From contig VCMS01000336.1 of the NCBI GenBank assembly GCA_022539475.1, positions 154,252-188,787 of the forward strand: DNA of 34,536 nucleotides. The letters run 5' to 3'. A model generated the notes under the pieces. That model did no database searches and was not told the DNA's origin. It saw nothing but the letters and a program-made list of their open reading frames with translations. Of the stretch, positions 7,809 to 17,303 are shown one piece after another. This DNA comes from Gracilaria domingensis (taxonomy: Eukaryota; Rhodophyta; Florideophyceae; Gracilariales; Gracilariaceae). Each line of letters starts with the position of its first letter. The stretch's first letter is position 1. The position numbers were made by a program, and so were the translations under genes.

Positions 7809-9561
7809 TCAACGAGCTTTGGCCCTAGCCTTCTCTGCCAACCGTGATTGGCGCTCCAGCATTAAAGTCTCCTTCTTCTTCGCTTCTTTCTGCTTTTTCT
7901 CGGCAACCTCAATCTTCCTCTTGGCTTTCTGCAGTTCTTCCTCTTTGGCTCTCTGCTCATCCTCTTGACGGTTTTTGATATTATCCCCGTGCGCGAGGTA
8001 AGCAGCAAGGCTCCGCGATGGATTGTGGTTTTGTCGTAGTGGTCACCTGGATAACGCTAAATGCTCTTCTTGGTAGGAGTATGTTTTTCCACGATATCAT
8101 GAGCACGCTGTTGATTCTTTTCCACGAGTTTTCTGACAAAATCCAGCTTGGAATAAATCCTCATCCCATTGTTCACTATTTTCATGACATCGTTTCACTC
8201 GTTTTTATCTGCTACGCTTTATGAAGATCTAACAGAACCGGATTCAACTTTAGTGCTGTCCCCCCATTTCTCTTTGGCCCAGAATAAGAAACGGAAATCC
8301 ATGGGCCACATACAGACCTTATCGAACGTCTTCTGTACGACACTTGGTGTAAGTGGCCGAAATCCGGCAGTTCTCACCTCGAACTATATGCCATAATCAC
8401 CGAAATCAACGAAGGCTTTCTTGTTCAATGCGTCATAAATAGCTCTAAAAGTTTTTTTGTACCGTTTTTTATACACTGGTCGCATGCTTGAAGGAAATGC
8501 AAAGTGTTGGCAAGAGTTACAATAAACTCAATGTTTGCTGTTTTGGCCTTCTTCAGCCAGATGTACGCATTCCGTGACTTACGTCCATCCATCTTTAAGA
8601 CAATCTTCTTCTTGGATGCAATATCGCCGGCGTGCGTGACAATATGGTCAATAACGAATGAAAAAATATCCATCGTCATATAGCTCTTTCTATTGCCGAT
8701 AACGACACCGTCTTCGAGAAAACACTTTTCTATTGTAAGCCAATGCGGCACTTTGGTTTCATTTTTGAATATTTCTGAAGATAAGGGGTAAACCCATCAG
8801 TTTATTTAGTTCTTGCCCTGGAATATGAAGAACGGAGGCAGCGTGCCTCCGGATTCATAACCAATTACTACAGCAAGGAGGTGTTTGCTTTGACTATCGA
8901 AAGTCTTTTTGAACCCGCCGTGGTTAGAAGAAGAGTTGAAAAATTCTTTTTTATTACAGTTGTGTTAATTGTAACCTATGTTATGTCCGTGTTCCAAACA
9001 TTGTCTGGATGGTCCAGAATTTTTGATTTCTGTTTTTTGCATAGTTTCAAAGCGTTTAGTAGTGTTTTGAAATGATCGGGATTTTGGGCGTCTATCTTCG
9101 CTCTTTCTAGGTTTCCTATCTTGCACAATATCAGATCGTGGTATCGCGTGCGGAACCTTGTAACCTAATTCTCTGTCGGATGGCCATTTAGGAATTTTTT
9201 ACGTCTATCTTTTGGTATTGTGGTAACGATGGCCTCTAGCGTCTTTCGTCCGCACGCAAAACCACGATTAGCGATTTTTTTGAACCTCGGAACAATGGCG
9301 CGCGCTTACACGTATGTAAGAATGGTTTTAGGGCCAACTTTGGGATCGTGTGCAAAGTCGTCATAATCTATATTTCTTTTTTTGCGCTTGGAGAATGTTT
9401 TGCTTCAGGCAACAAATTCTGTCTTTGGACCGGTTGCATAGACTTCTAATCGTTCGTATGGGTTGCTGAACTTTGATAAGCTTTAATGCCTTCTGTCGTT
9501 GCCTTTTAATTGCGTCGGCAGCCACTTCTCTACGCTCGTGGGACAAGGTTTGTTTGCGCAT
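7809..9561 (-). pseudogene. DDE_1 (CENP-B/jerky/pogo-type) transposase remnant
   Basis: Starting at ATG 9561 (LSHERREVAADAIKRQRQKA), the coding sense jumps between frames but keeps the family order. First is a CENP-B-type helix-turn-helix stretch (FKKIANRGFACGRKTLEAI, ~9270-9215). Next is VWNTDIT near 8990, where the first catalytic Asp would be. Then VVIGYESGGTLPPFFIFQGKN near 8865-8805, and an open piece 8425-8751 with KIVLKMDGRKSRNAYIWLKKA and FLQACDQ, which hold the second catalytic Asp region. Last are AGFRPLTPSVV near 8370 and a Lys/Glu coiled coil (7809-7960). Numerous stops and frameshifts make it dead. Such enzymes cut and paste DNA transposons. No terminal inverted repeats were found. 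Confidence 0.75.
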
Positions 9562-10149
9562 AGACGTTGTTATTATTACTCTTTTGGGAGGTACATAAAG
9601 CGGTGACGGTGATATGCTGCGGACGTGCGCGTTGCTACTGCCTTATGTAGTAGATTTTCATGGTTTTGGCGCGCTTTTTGTTCGAAAAGAACGATTCGTA
9701 CTTTATTAGAGAGGTATGAAGGGGTTGGAAGTGTTTTAGTAAAAAAATATAGCGTGTGATGTTGAAGAGCGCGCCTTTTTGTTTGAACGCTGTCGGAATA
9801 CCTTCTGCAAAACAACATCTTTACCACACAGTCGCTGGCATAGCGGCTAAAGCTACTATTGTTCCTCTGTGACAAACGGAGGTCTACAGGCGTCGATGTC
9901 CCACAATAGCCTATGTTCCACATTGCCCTGTTGAGGAAGGTAGGAGCTTTCAGCAAATGCAAGAAGTTTTTTGACATGCTGCATTTTGACAGGAGTTTTG
10001 CATCTTTTCTCTATTTCGGATTTTTTGCTCTCTGACGAGACCCATGTTCACAAGTACAAGGGTACTGCATCGGAAAGGTTTTCCTTGGGGAAGTTTGTTT
10101 CTCTCTCTCTCTGTTTATGGGTGTAACAGCCTAATTCCGGCGTGCTTCA
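9562..10149. other. Gene-less stretch upstream of the transposase remnant
   Basis: Several short ORFs exist on both strands but none has coding character or family motifs. A 12-bp CT microsatellite lies near 10101-10112. This may include the 5' part of the dead DNA transposon. Confidence 0.35.
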
Positions 10150-10175
10150 GAACGTTTCTATTGAAAGAAACGTTC
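10150..10175 (-). terminator. Hairpin just after the vWA1 stop codon
   Basis: GAACGTTTCT and AGAAACGTTC are perfect 10-base inverted arms separated by six bases. The structure lies 50 bp past the vWA1 stop on the minus strand, so it would fall in the 3' UTR. It could act in 3'-end formation or mRNA stability. It could also be an unrelated small palindrome. Confidence 0.4.
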
Positions 10176-10225
10176 TCTCACAAGTTTGTTTGTTTATATA
10201 GCACTGCATCTGTATAAGTTTTATT

Positions 10226-10990
10226 TCATATAGCCTCAAAAGCACAAATCCTCGACAACAAGGAAGACACTCCAGCCGTGTCGACTCCCGAATAGCTATC
10301 AAAGAGAATGACATTTCCAGATACGCCACCTGCGACCTCCAGCAACAACTCCTTCTTCACTTGTTCTCCGATTCCAACGGCAACTACTTTCTCTTCATCA
10401 ATCGCCCCGAGTATCTCATCCAAGAACTCCACTGCAATATTGGCACGTCCGTCTCCAAGCACAATAATACTGCCGTCAACTGTCTCGCTCTTCCCCCTTC
10501 TGACACGTCTCAAACAACTCGCAATTCCGGCTCCTATGAACGTGCGAGGCGCCCTCGTCTGCACAGATGTTCGAACGTTATCTAGGAACGACGTGATGTT
10601 CGAAGTTTCAAACGAAATAGACACAGGCGACAAACCGTATTGCACGGCAGAGAACTCGGCAGCATCATCCAGTGCAGCAAACGCAGCCAAAAGAGACACT
10701 AGGTCCAGTTGAAATGCGTAATCTTCCGAAGGAATCGAACCACTTCCGTCGACAGCAAAACACACAGGTCTTGAACATGATCCACCAGCTACAATTTTGC
10801 GTTGAAGATTGAGTACGGACTGTGCACTTATTTGGCGTGCAACGGCATTTTTTTCCACCAGAATGTCGGTACGTTCTTGCAGAATGCGCTCGAAGATTGG
10901 ACCGGCAGGATCTCGCGCTGATTGTGCCCATAAACAATGAAGCAACTCAGCCAAGAGGGAAATCAAGAGAAGTGTAGCGGTGCTAGACAT
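10226..10990 (-). CDS. Secreted von Willebrand factor A domain protein (vWA1)
   Basis: The start is ATG 10990-10988, giving 254 residues; eleven upstream codons in the frame begin with GTG and are ignored. The first ~22 residues are a signal peptide (hydrophobic core LLLISLLAELLHCLW, cleavage near AQS). A vWA domain follows: DGSGS at 81-85 is the MIDAS DxSxS, RTFIGAG supplies the MIDAS Thr, and VLGDG the distal Asp, so metal-dependent ligand binding should be possible. Cysteines around CSRPVCF and before the C-terminus suggest disulfides outside the cell. It is the most divergent of three local paralogues (others at 12827 and 14315) but keeps QYGL, FIGAGIASC and CAFE-type ends. No membrane anchor is seen. 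The ligand is unknown; an extracellular matrix or adhesion role is likely. Confidence 0.85.
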   Translation of the reverse strand: MSSTATLLLISLLAELLHCLWAQSARDPAGPIFERILQERTDILVEKNAVARQISAQSVLNLQRKIVAGGSCSRPVCFAVDGSGSIPSEDYAFQLDLVSLLAAFAALDDAAEFSAVQYGLSPVSISFETSNITSFLDNVRTSVQTRAPRTFIGAGIASCLRRVRRGKSETVDGSIIVLGDGRANIAVEFLDEILGAIDEEKVVAVGIGEQVKKELLLEVAGGVSGNVILFDSYSGVDTAGVSSLLSRICAFEAI

Positions 10991-12705
10991 TCTGTATCGG
11001 GCACGGGCACGCTGGTATAACACAACCTTACTCGTTGAAGGTACAGTAGCGATCGGTAGAGGATCCTCTAATCATAGGCGATGAAGTTTATCAGGAGAGA
11101 ATTGAGAACAGCCTCCAATGCTGTCGTGTATGCGGAATATGTACTAGAGAAGCTCCATACTGGAGCAATTATAGACCTAAAGCTGTCTATTTACTTCGGC
11201 TCACCTTTCTACTCCAAGCTGAAAACGGATTGCAGCGGTCTGCATGGCATTGGTGACACCCTGTGGGATACTTCGTTCGTGCTACGTATCGCGTGCTAGT
11301 AGATAGGTTGCATGAGACTCACTACTGCGATTGGGACAGATATGTGCTAATGGAGGATGACATGGCAACCCATGCTCAGTCCCGTTGTGGCTTCTGAATT
11401 TCTCACGGTCGGTGCCTCGTTGACGCGATGCTGTGGTCCATGATCGTAATACCAGGGGTATTTTAGATTCTGTGTTGTCGCCTATCTATCTTGTTTTGAC
11501 TTGATGTGCTGCTGCACAGCGATGACCTCAACTCCTTTATCTTGCATCGTATGAAAATTAGCCGTCTTAGCAGAGGGACCAAAGCCCACAGATTTTATCA
11601 GAATTTCATGATTGTCTTCGTCAACACGTCTTCAAAATGAGGAGCCTTGTCCATGCGCGCGTATGATGCGGCATTCACAACAAGAGCGTTTAAGCTTACA
11701 TCTGTATCCTTAAATCTAACCCTCGCTAGCACTTTGTACATTTAGCCTTAAAGAGTCGTGACCGTTTCTGGCAGAACCGTGGAAGCGTTAGTTCCAAGTT
11801 ACTCTTTGTATGCCATTAACCCCGACAGATGGAAAAACTTACTTCTGATACAAGGACCGCTTGATCTCAAAATCATTGAAGATTAAACACTTGTACGACA
11901 CCACTCCGATTTCTTCAAAGCCTCTGTTGCAGCGTATGCGAGATAGGCGTCGCTTTGAATTTGAAGGAGTTGTGCTACTGTACATTTTCCTATTCCAGAC
12001 AAATCAAAACTTCTCCTCCAGCCCTCAGCATGAGCTACACCAATCCTGGAATAGATCTTGACATCGAAACTCCCTTAGTCTAGCAATGAACATTTCCAAT
12101 TAACTTGGGGACTATGCCAACTTCTTGAAGAACAAATACTACCGAAGCTAGAGAGTCCCATCTTCCATCTTTCTTCGGCTCACCCCACAGTCAAAGGGTC
12201 ATTTCCCTTGACAACGCCCAAATGCAAGTGTCTGCAAGTTTGCCAGTCTTCACTTTTCAACACCTTTCTGCATGAAAATCTTAGAACCTCTGCCATATTC
12301 CTCATCATCAAATGAATATGTGGAAAGAAGATGCTTCCCATGCGAATAATCCATGGGAAACCCCATGGTAGTACAGCAAATTAGAGCCCTGTAGTTGAAC
12401 ACGAGATGGCTGTGAACCCAATAGTGCTCAAAAGGGTAAAGGATCACTCACCATATTCACTGAAATTAAGAAATGTTTCATCATGAAGGTCTCTTACGTG
12501 AAAGGCAGATGGCCAAGATGTACATGGTATACATCGTCATCTCGTTGGAAACAAAATCAATTCAAAGTTCCTGGTCAACAAGAACCATACCCCCCAACAT
12601 ACCTACGTAGCTTCACAATCATGTCAATGTTTGGTGTGTAACAGAAGTTGTATCGGCATGGGACCCGCCGCATTAGTTTCAAGCAGTTCCAAGGGTCTAA
12701 AGCAC
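10991..12705. other. 1.7 kb between vWA1 and vWA2, decayed coding-like pieces
   Basis: A plus-strand ATG ORF at 11081-11299 (72 codons) has no recognisable feature. On the minus strand, pieces with coding-like composition appear in different frames: ~11740-11590 (LARVRFKDTDVSLNALVVNA), ~11610-11490 (ILIKSVGFGPSAKTANFHTM) and 12250-12447 (HLVFNYRALICCTTMGFPMD). They could be one eroded gene or transposon read leftwards. I could not assign a family. No clear TATA box precedes vWA1 on its strand. Confidence 0.35.
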
Positions 12706-12712
12706 TATATAA
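12706..12712 (+). promoter_or_regulatory. TATA box of vWA2
   Basis: TATATAA lies 115-121 bp upstream of the vWA2 ATG, in a GCAC..TCCCC context. The spacing closely matches the TATA box of paralogue vWA3 (110-118 bp), which supports both as real promoters with ~85-nt leaders. Confidence 0.6.
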
Positions 12713-12826
12713 TCCCCAGCGTATCTTCTCAGGCGACTCATCTCTTAAGCTCACCGGTCAGAATCTGCACCGACCCATTATTTCTTCGTTCTGTCAAAAC
12801 CGAACACCTGCTCATCATCAACGATC

Positions 12827-13564
12827 ATGATCAATCACGTATTTCTCTTCTTCTTTCTCCTCCTGCTCTCGTGGGCTTATGGGACCGTTTCCAGGGAAGC
12901 AGCGGAGCAAAGAATTGATGGAATAGACAGTCCTCTTACGGAAGGAGATGGAAACCAGGCAATTGTTTCAGCGGCTTTGGATATAGCAGAAGCCAGCAAC
13001 TGTGACCCGAACGTCTGTTTTGCCGTGGATGGAAGCGCTTCAATCCTTCCCCCCGACTTTCAGTTGGAGCTCGACTTTGTCAAGATCATCGCTGGTGTTG
13101 TGTCTTTGGATACAGGGTCTCAGTTTGCCGCAATTCAGTATGGCCTCGTTCCACAATTTATGAGTATCTTAACACAAAATGCTGCTTCATTCTTACTCGC
13201 TGTTGATGGGACGAATCAACTTTTCGCAGGGCGTACTTTCATTGCCGCTGGCCTCGGAGGATGCATGAGGCAGTTGGCAAAGGTTCCGAATGAGCCGAAG
13301 AAGATCATACTTCTCGGTGATGGTGGCAGCAACTTTGACAGTCTTCTCCCCCCACTTGACCCCGCTTCAGTTGCACAGTCGTTCCTAGCAGATCCGAAGA
13401 ACTCTATTTGTGCCGTGGGAGTAGGATTTCAAAACGTTGCAATGCTTGAGGATATTACTGGAGATCCTGCTCTGGTCTTCCAGGTTGCTGATTGGTTTAG
13501 TGTACTTGATGTGCTTGCGGACTTGGTGGCACAAGTTTGTGGTGCCAGTGCCGTGGAATTCTAA
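12827..13564 (+). CDS. Secreted von Willebrand factor A domain protein (vWA2)
   Basis: 245 residues from ATG 12827. Residues 1-19 (NHVFLFFFLLLLSWAYG) are a strong signal peptide. An Ala/Asp-rich linker (EAAEQRIDGIDSP) follows, also found in vWA3. The MIDAS is DGSAS at 68-72 with RTFIAAG and LLGDG downstream, so all metal-coordinating positions are present. Conserved cysteines appear in NCDPNVCF, GGCM and QVCGA. The domain ends within ten residues of the C-terminus, with no anchor or second domain. vWA3 is clearly its closest neighbour (shared PPLDP.S.AQ.FL.(D/E)P.NSI and VADW..VLDV.A.LV.QVCGA). It is convergent with vWA3 and divergent from vWA1. It is likely a small cell-wall or matrix binding protein. 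Confidence 0.9.
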   Translation: MINHVFLFFFLLLLSWAYGTVSREAAEQRIDGIDSPLTEGDGNQAIVSAALDIAEASNCDPNVCFAVDGSASILPPDFQLELDFVKIIAGVVSLDTGSQFAAIQYGLVPQFMSILTQNAASFLLAVDGTNQLFAGRTFIAAGLGGCMRQLAKVPNEPKKIILLGDGGSNFDSLLPPLDPASVAQSFLADPKNSICAVGVGFQNVAMLEDITGDPALVFQVADWFSVLDVLADLVAQVCGASAVEF

Positions 13565-14314
13565 GTTGCACTTGCATGGAACTGTGTTATGTTCAATGAT
13601 CGAAATGCTATGCTTTAGAATCTACTTCCTCGAAGTTAAATGCTAAAACTGCGTTTGTCTTTCATGTATCTGGAACTAGAATAACATATAGATACGCATG
13701 TTTGCAGACTTGAATCTGGACCTATAACTATGAGGGTTGTTTCGGCAATGAAGTCGCCGCATGGAAGGGTGTGCATGCTTTCGTTTTTGTGACAAAGTTA
13801 CCACAACCTCGGCAATGCAGGGGTATCCTAATAGCCCTCTGATATCCCGAAGATATTGTGAATTGGTTGTAGTTGCTGTCGAAAATTGTATGTGTACTAA
13901 TGAAAAGCCTTCTTTCGGAGAAAAAGTCAGGTTATGAAGCAATCTCAACTCCCTCCATCTATACGCATAGAGTGCACATCACGAGCATCCCTGTCAGAAC
14001 AGAACTCAGCTGATGCATGCACGTACGTGCACGCGTAGATATCTATTTTTAAATAGATATCTACGCGTTAAAAAGACCTAATGACTAGTCGTTCTGCTAG
14101 CTAGAGTAGTCAGTCAATCTCCATAATTTGGCAAAATAGTCACTCTCAAATACGTCGTCCCTGGGATATTTGCGTTTTGAAACATTTTGTGTAGTTTAGA
14201 AGAGTTTAGAAGAGTTTTTTTAATGAAAGATCAATGAAAGACGTTCGAGTTTGAAAGCGATCGGAAAGATTCTTCAGGGAAGAACCGATATCTTGCCATT
14301 ACACTCAGACAAGC
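13565..14314. other. Convergent intergenic region vWA2/vWA3
   Basis: No gene is seen in these 750 bp. They contain both 3' UTRs and the paired palindromes at 14018-14067. A near-duplicate GAAGAGTTTAGAAGAGTTT occurs at 14200-14220. Confidence 0.4.
14018..14067. repeat. Two abutting perfect palindromes
   Basis: TGCACGTACGTGCA (14018-14031) is a 14-bp perfect palindrome. It is followed without a gap by a 36-bp inverted repeat: arm CGCGTAGATATCTATTT at 14032-14048, two-base loop, and the exact complement at 14051-14067. A 17-bp perfect stem with a 2-nt loop is far beyond chance. It lies between two convergent genes. It could be a miniature foldback element, a 3'-end signal shared by both genes, or a chromatin feature. 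Confidence 0.75.
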
Positions 14315-15046
14315 CTAGAACAAAATTTCGTCCGCACCGCAGACCTGCCCCACAAGTTCAGCGATCACGTCCAAGACTTTGGACCAGTCCGCAACTTCGA
14401 ATACGCGGTCTTCCCGGCCAGTAATGGCTTTGAGCATATCCGTATTCGGGAACGATACAGCGACAGCAGAGATGGAATTGTTTGGCTCAGACAAGAACAC
14501 TTGAGCGATTGAAGGCGGGTCGAGGGGCGGGTCGCGGCTGTCAAAGGTGCTGCGACCGTCACCGAGGAGAATAATAGTGTTGGCCTCGCCCTCAACACGG
14601 TTGAGCTGTCTCATGCATCCAGCAATGCCGGGGGCGATGAAAGTTCTAGGAGATCCGAGCTGAAGGGTGCCCTCTACATCAAGGAGGAACCTATCCGCGT
14701 CTTTGGTCAATCGGCTGATGAATCGTGGCCTGAGACCGTACTGAATTGCGGCATATTGAGATTCCTCGTCGAGAGCAACAGTACCGGCGATAATCTCGAC
14801 AAAATCTTTCTGGAGCTCGAATTCGTCTTCAGAAATCGAACCACTTCCATCCAGAGCAAAGCAGATGTTCGGATCACAGTTAGTCTCGACTGCAATCTGA
14901 ACGGCTTCACTGACGGCTGCTTGGTTGACGGGGTCTTTAAGAAGCGGGGAATTAATGGCATCGATTCTGGCCTGCGCAGCCGCTTGGTTTATGGCAGCCT
15001 GAGCAGCTGCGAACAAGGCAAAGAAGGCAATGAAAATGCGGATCAT
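14315..15046 (-). CDS. Secreted von Willebrand factor A domain protein (vWA3)
   Basis: 243 residues from ATG 15046-15044. The signal peptide is residues 1-18 (IRIFIAFFALFAAAQA). After an Ala/Gln-rich linker with ARIDAINSP the vWA domain begins. MIDAS DGSGS lies at 66-70, followed by RTFIAPG (Thr) and LLGDGRS (Asp), so all metal-site residues are kept. Cysteines are at the same places as in vWA2. The protein is just the domain plus a secretion signal. Promoter and coding similarity show that vWA2 and vWA3 arose by an inverted duplication, with vWA1 more distant. An extracellular metal-dependent adhesion or ligand-binding role is expected from the family; the ligand is unknown. Confidence 0.9.
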   Translation of the reverse strand: MIRIFIAFFALFAAAQAAINQAAAQARIDAINSPLLKDPVNQAAVSEAVQIAVETNCDPNICFALDGSGSISEDEFELQKDFVEIIAGTVALDEESQYAAIQYGLRPRFISRLTKDADRFLLDVEGTLQLGSPRTFIAPGIAGCMRQLNRVEGEANTIILLGDGRSTFDSRDPPLDPPSIAQVFLSEPNNSISAVAVSFPNTDMLKAITGREDRVFEVADWSKVLDVIAELVGQVCGADEILF

Positions 15047-15155
15047 TTTGGTTCGTTGAAGGGGTTAGTTGAGTAGTTGAAATTGTGTATGGAACTTGTG
15101 AAGTTGTGATTGTGTGTTGTGAGTGCAGATGAGGAGGAAAGCAAATGTCAAGAGC

Positions 15156-15164
15156 TTATATAGG
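15156..15164 (-). promoter_or_regulatory. TATA box of vWA3
   Basis: On the minus strand CCTATATAA lies 110-118 bp upstream of the vWA3 ATG, followed by GCTCTTGACA. It agrees in spacing with the vWA2 promoter. Confidence 0.6.
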
Positions 15165-15612
15165 CCCAGGTCGGGGATTGAAGAGCTTAAGCTTTTGCGT
15201 CATCCTACTATGCGACAACCGAGATCGGTTCCGCGTATACGTTTGGCAAAAGTGAAAAGGTGACGTATAGTACGTCTGTATGCTAAACAAGGTGGTGAGG
15301 TAATCAAAGTCGTGACTGGACGTAAACCTAAGCAGGGATTCATGTTGGCAACAAACCGAACTGCTGGTGAAGAAAGACTTGCTGCTATTTTCCTCCGCGT
15401 TTGGTTGTCAACCTCCGATGCGGGTCTGCGTTCATTGTTGATTCTCTCGGATCAACGATGAATATTTTGGTGGGAAAGAAGAGGCGAAAAAATCCTCCGG
15501 CAACCGATACTCTACAGAGCTGGAGGGCAGAGTTGTTGCTTCTCATGTAAGAAAGAAATAGGTTCCCAACATAATGGAAGCTGGAAATTGACTCGACGCC
15601 ATCTACCATTTT

Positions 15613-15649
15613 TTGTACCTGTACCAAAAGGTACAACGGTAGCCGTTGT
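15613..15649. repeat. Compact inverted-repeat cluster with GGTAC/ACGGTAGCC motifs
   Basis: TTGTACC (15613-15619) pairs with GGTACAA (15630-15636), and overlapping it ACAACGG (15633-15639) pairs with CCGTTGT (15643-15649). CGGTAGCC at 15637 also finds its complement GGCTACCG at 15663-15670. A similar text occurs at 19717-19752, so this may be a small dispersed foldback repeat. Confidence 0.4.
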
Positions 15650-16444
15650 CCCCGAGATAGGAGGCTACCGCTTGCGTGATGCTACTTTTTTTGAAAAAGT
15701 AATGTTGGACACTTTTTCGCTCGATTTGAGTATCGTCATTGTTTGCTTCTCGCTGTGCTTCTCGCTGTAACATCTGCGAAATGCAAGGTTGGCCCATGCC
15801 AAATACCATTCTGGTTCGGATTATGTGCGTGGAGAACTAATGAAAGGGCTACTTTGGCGCATATTGCTACTCACAGCGGAGCGGATCGCGTGCCAGGGGC
15901 AACAACGCCAATACATGATTGCAAACTACAGCGAAGTGCTCGTGGGCCTTGAAATCTTTCGGGTCCAGCGCGAACCATACCGTCGCAGGCTTCTTCGTAT
16001 TATTGGAAACTGCCAGGCTAGTGCAAGATGTCAGCTTTGGCGAGAAAGGGCACATCAGGTGTCCCAATCTATACGTTGCAGTGCGAAGTCGAAGAATGTG
16101 GTATATCGCGTCATGTACGTGTACAGTGGCGGTTTGCTGGAGAGAGCGGGAAATAAAAGTTTTTAAAACCTTTGTTTATTTGTGTTGTTTACAGATAACC
16201 TTGCTGTTGAGTTCGTTCAATAAGTTCGTAATTTGATGTCAGTTGAGCAAGTACAACTTCTTCTTTTTTTCCGTTTGTCATGTAAGATATGTATTCCAAA
16301 ACATACCATTTCCCGCTCTTCCATGACGCAACGAAGAGTGAACAGAGGGATTTGTTTTTTTCTTGAGCGTAGTAATGACTTGGTGTCGGCGATGAACCCA
16401 AGGATGCTTTGCTAATATCCAGTGTTCACTCATTTCTCACTTAG

Positions 16445-16552
16445 GCAACAATTCGTCGCTCTATGGCGACTGTTGCACAACATGGTACGGCTGCCTCATG
16501 ATGACAGAGTAATCCTAGGAGTTTGAAACCCTCCGAGGATTATCACGTCATC
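16445..16552. repeat. Pair of imperfect hairpins
   Basis: The first hairpin (about 16445-16476) has outer arms GCAACA/TGTTGC and inner arms GTCGC/GCGAC around a 6-nt loop. The second has about 22-base arms with five mismatches (GATGACAGAGTAATCCTAGGAG against CTCCGAGGATTATCACGTCATC) around a ~10-nt loop. They could be a miniature transposon or a structured RNA; nothing decides between these. Confidence 0.4.
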
Positions 16553-17303
16553 GTTGATGTCTGCTCATGTCCACCCAGAGCCACTACCGAAAGCAGCAGA
16601 TCGAACACAGTGCGTTTCAATTTTCAACTCGACCATATCGATTTGCTTCGATGAGAAGGTGATAAACTTCACCGAAGCGGAAACAGAGCACCTTTTTACC
16701 TGTACCTCGGATATTCGATATAATCTATGGTAATCTATACCATAAACTGTAAGGTACAAACCTTCTCAGAAGTACCAAACCATCGCAAATACAAGAAGGC
16801 GGTGATGAGTAGGCTTGCAGGCAAGGCTCTCTAATCTTGCACCAGGTTTCTCATTCCCCTGTGTGTCATGTCGCGATACAGCACGATAAATAAGAGAAGC
16901 AAATACCATGTTACGGCATACCACTAGACATATCTGTAATTGACCTGATTTCTCACGGTCGTGGCGGAAGGGCAGGATGTTCTTTAGGCTCGGGTTTTAA
17001 TACGGTCCATTTTCAACATTTGTCCCAAAGGCGTCTCTACTTTGATCATGTAGCTGCCAGCGGAGTGTGTAGAAGAGCGAGAAAGGTGTGTTCAAATGTT
17101 TGCTGACAAGCAGTTTACAGGATTCCAGAGAACGGGTCTATCATATTCATCTAGTTGCATCGTATTTGGACTAGATTGCCTCACCGATAAAAGACCAAGG
17201 CTACGAAACCTACTGCATTGGAAGAAAAACGGGAGCATAAGGGAGTCAGAACGATGACGATGCCAACTCTCGCATATCGAAAGAGATACCAGCGGAATCT
17301 TCT

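Larger units (their letters stand above)
15165..17303. other. 2.1 kb without a convincing gene
   Basis: Two minus-strand pieces have some coding character: 15867-16067 (KKPATVWFALDPKDFKAHEHF) with an open frame extending upstream of 16067, and 16189-16401. They have no family motif and could be transposon debris. Hairpin-forming sequences lie at 15613-15649 and 16445-16552. No tRNA-like cloverleaf was recognised. Confidence 0.35.

Noticed and set aside
7339..7968. 209-codon plus-strand ORF with hydrophobic N-terminus
   Set aside because: Its C-terminal third is the exact complement of the transposase coiled coil on the other strand. The rest has no family resemblance.
10101..10112. CT microsatellite as a notable feature
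   Set aside because: Only six repeat units; common and without evident role.
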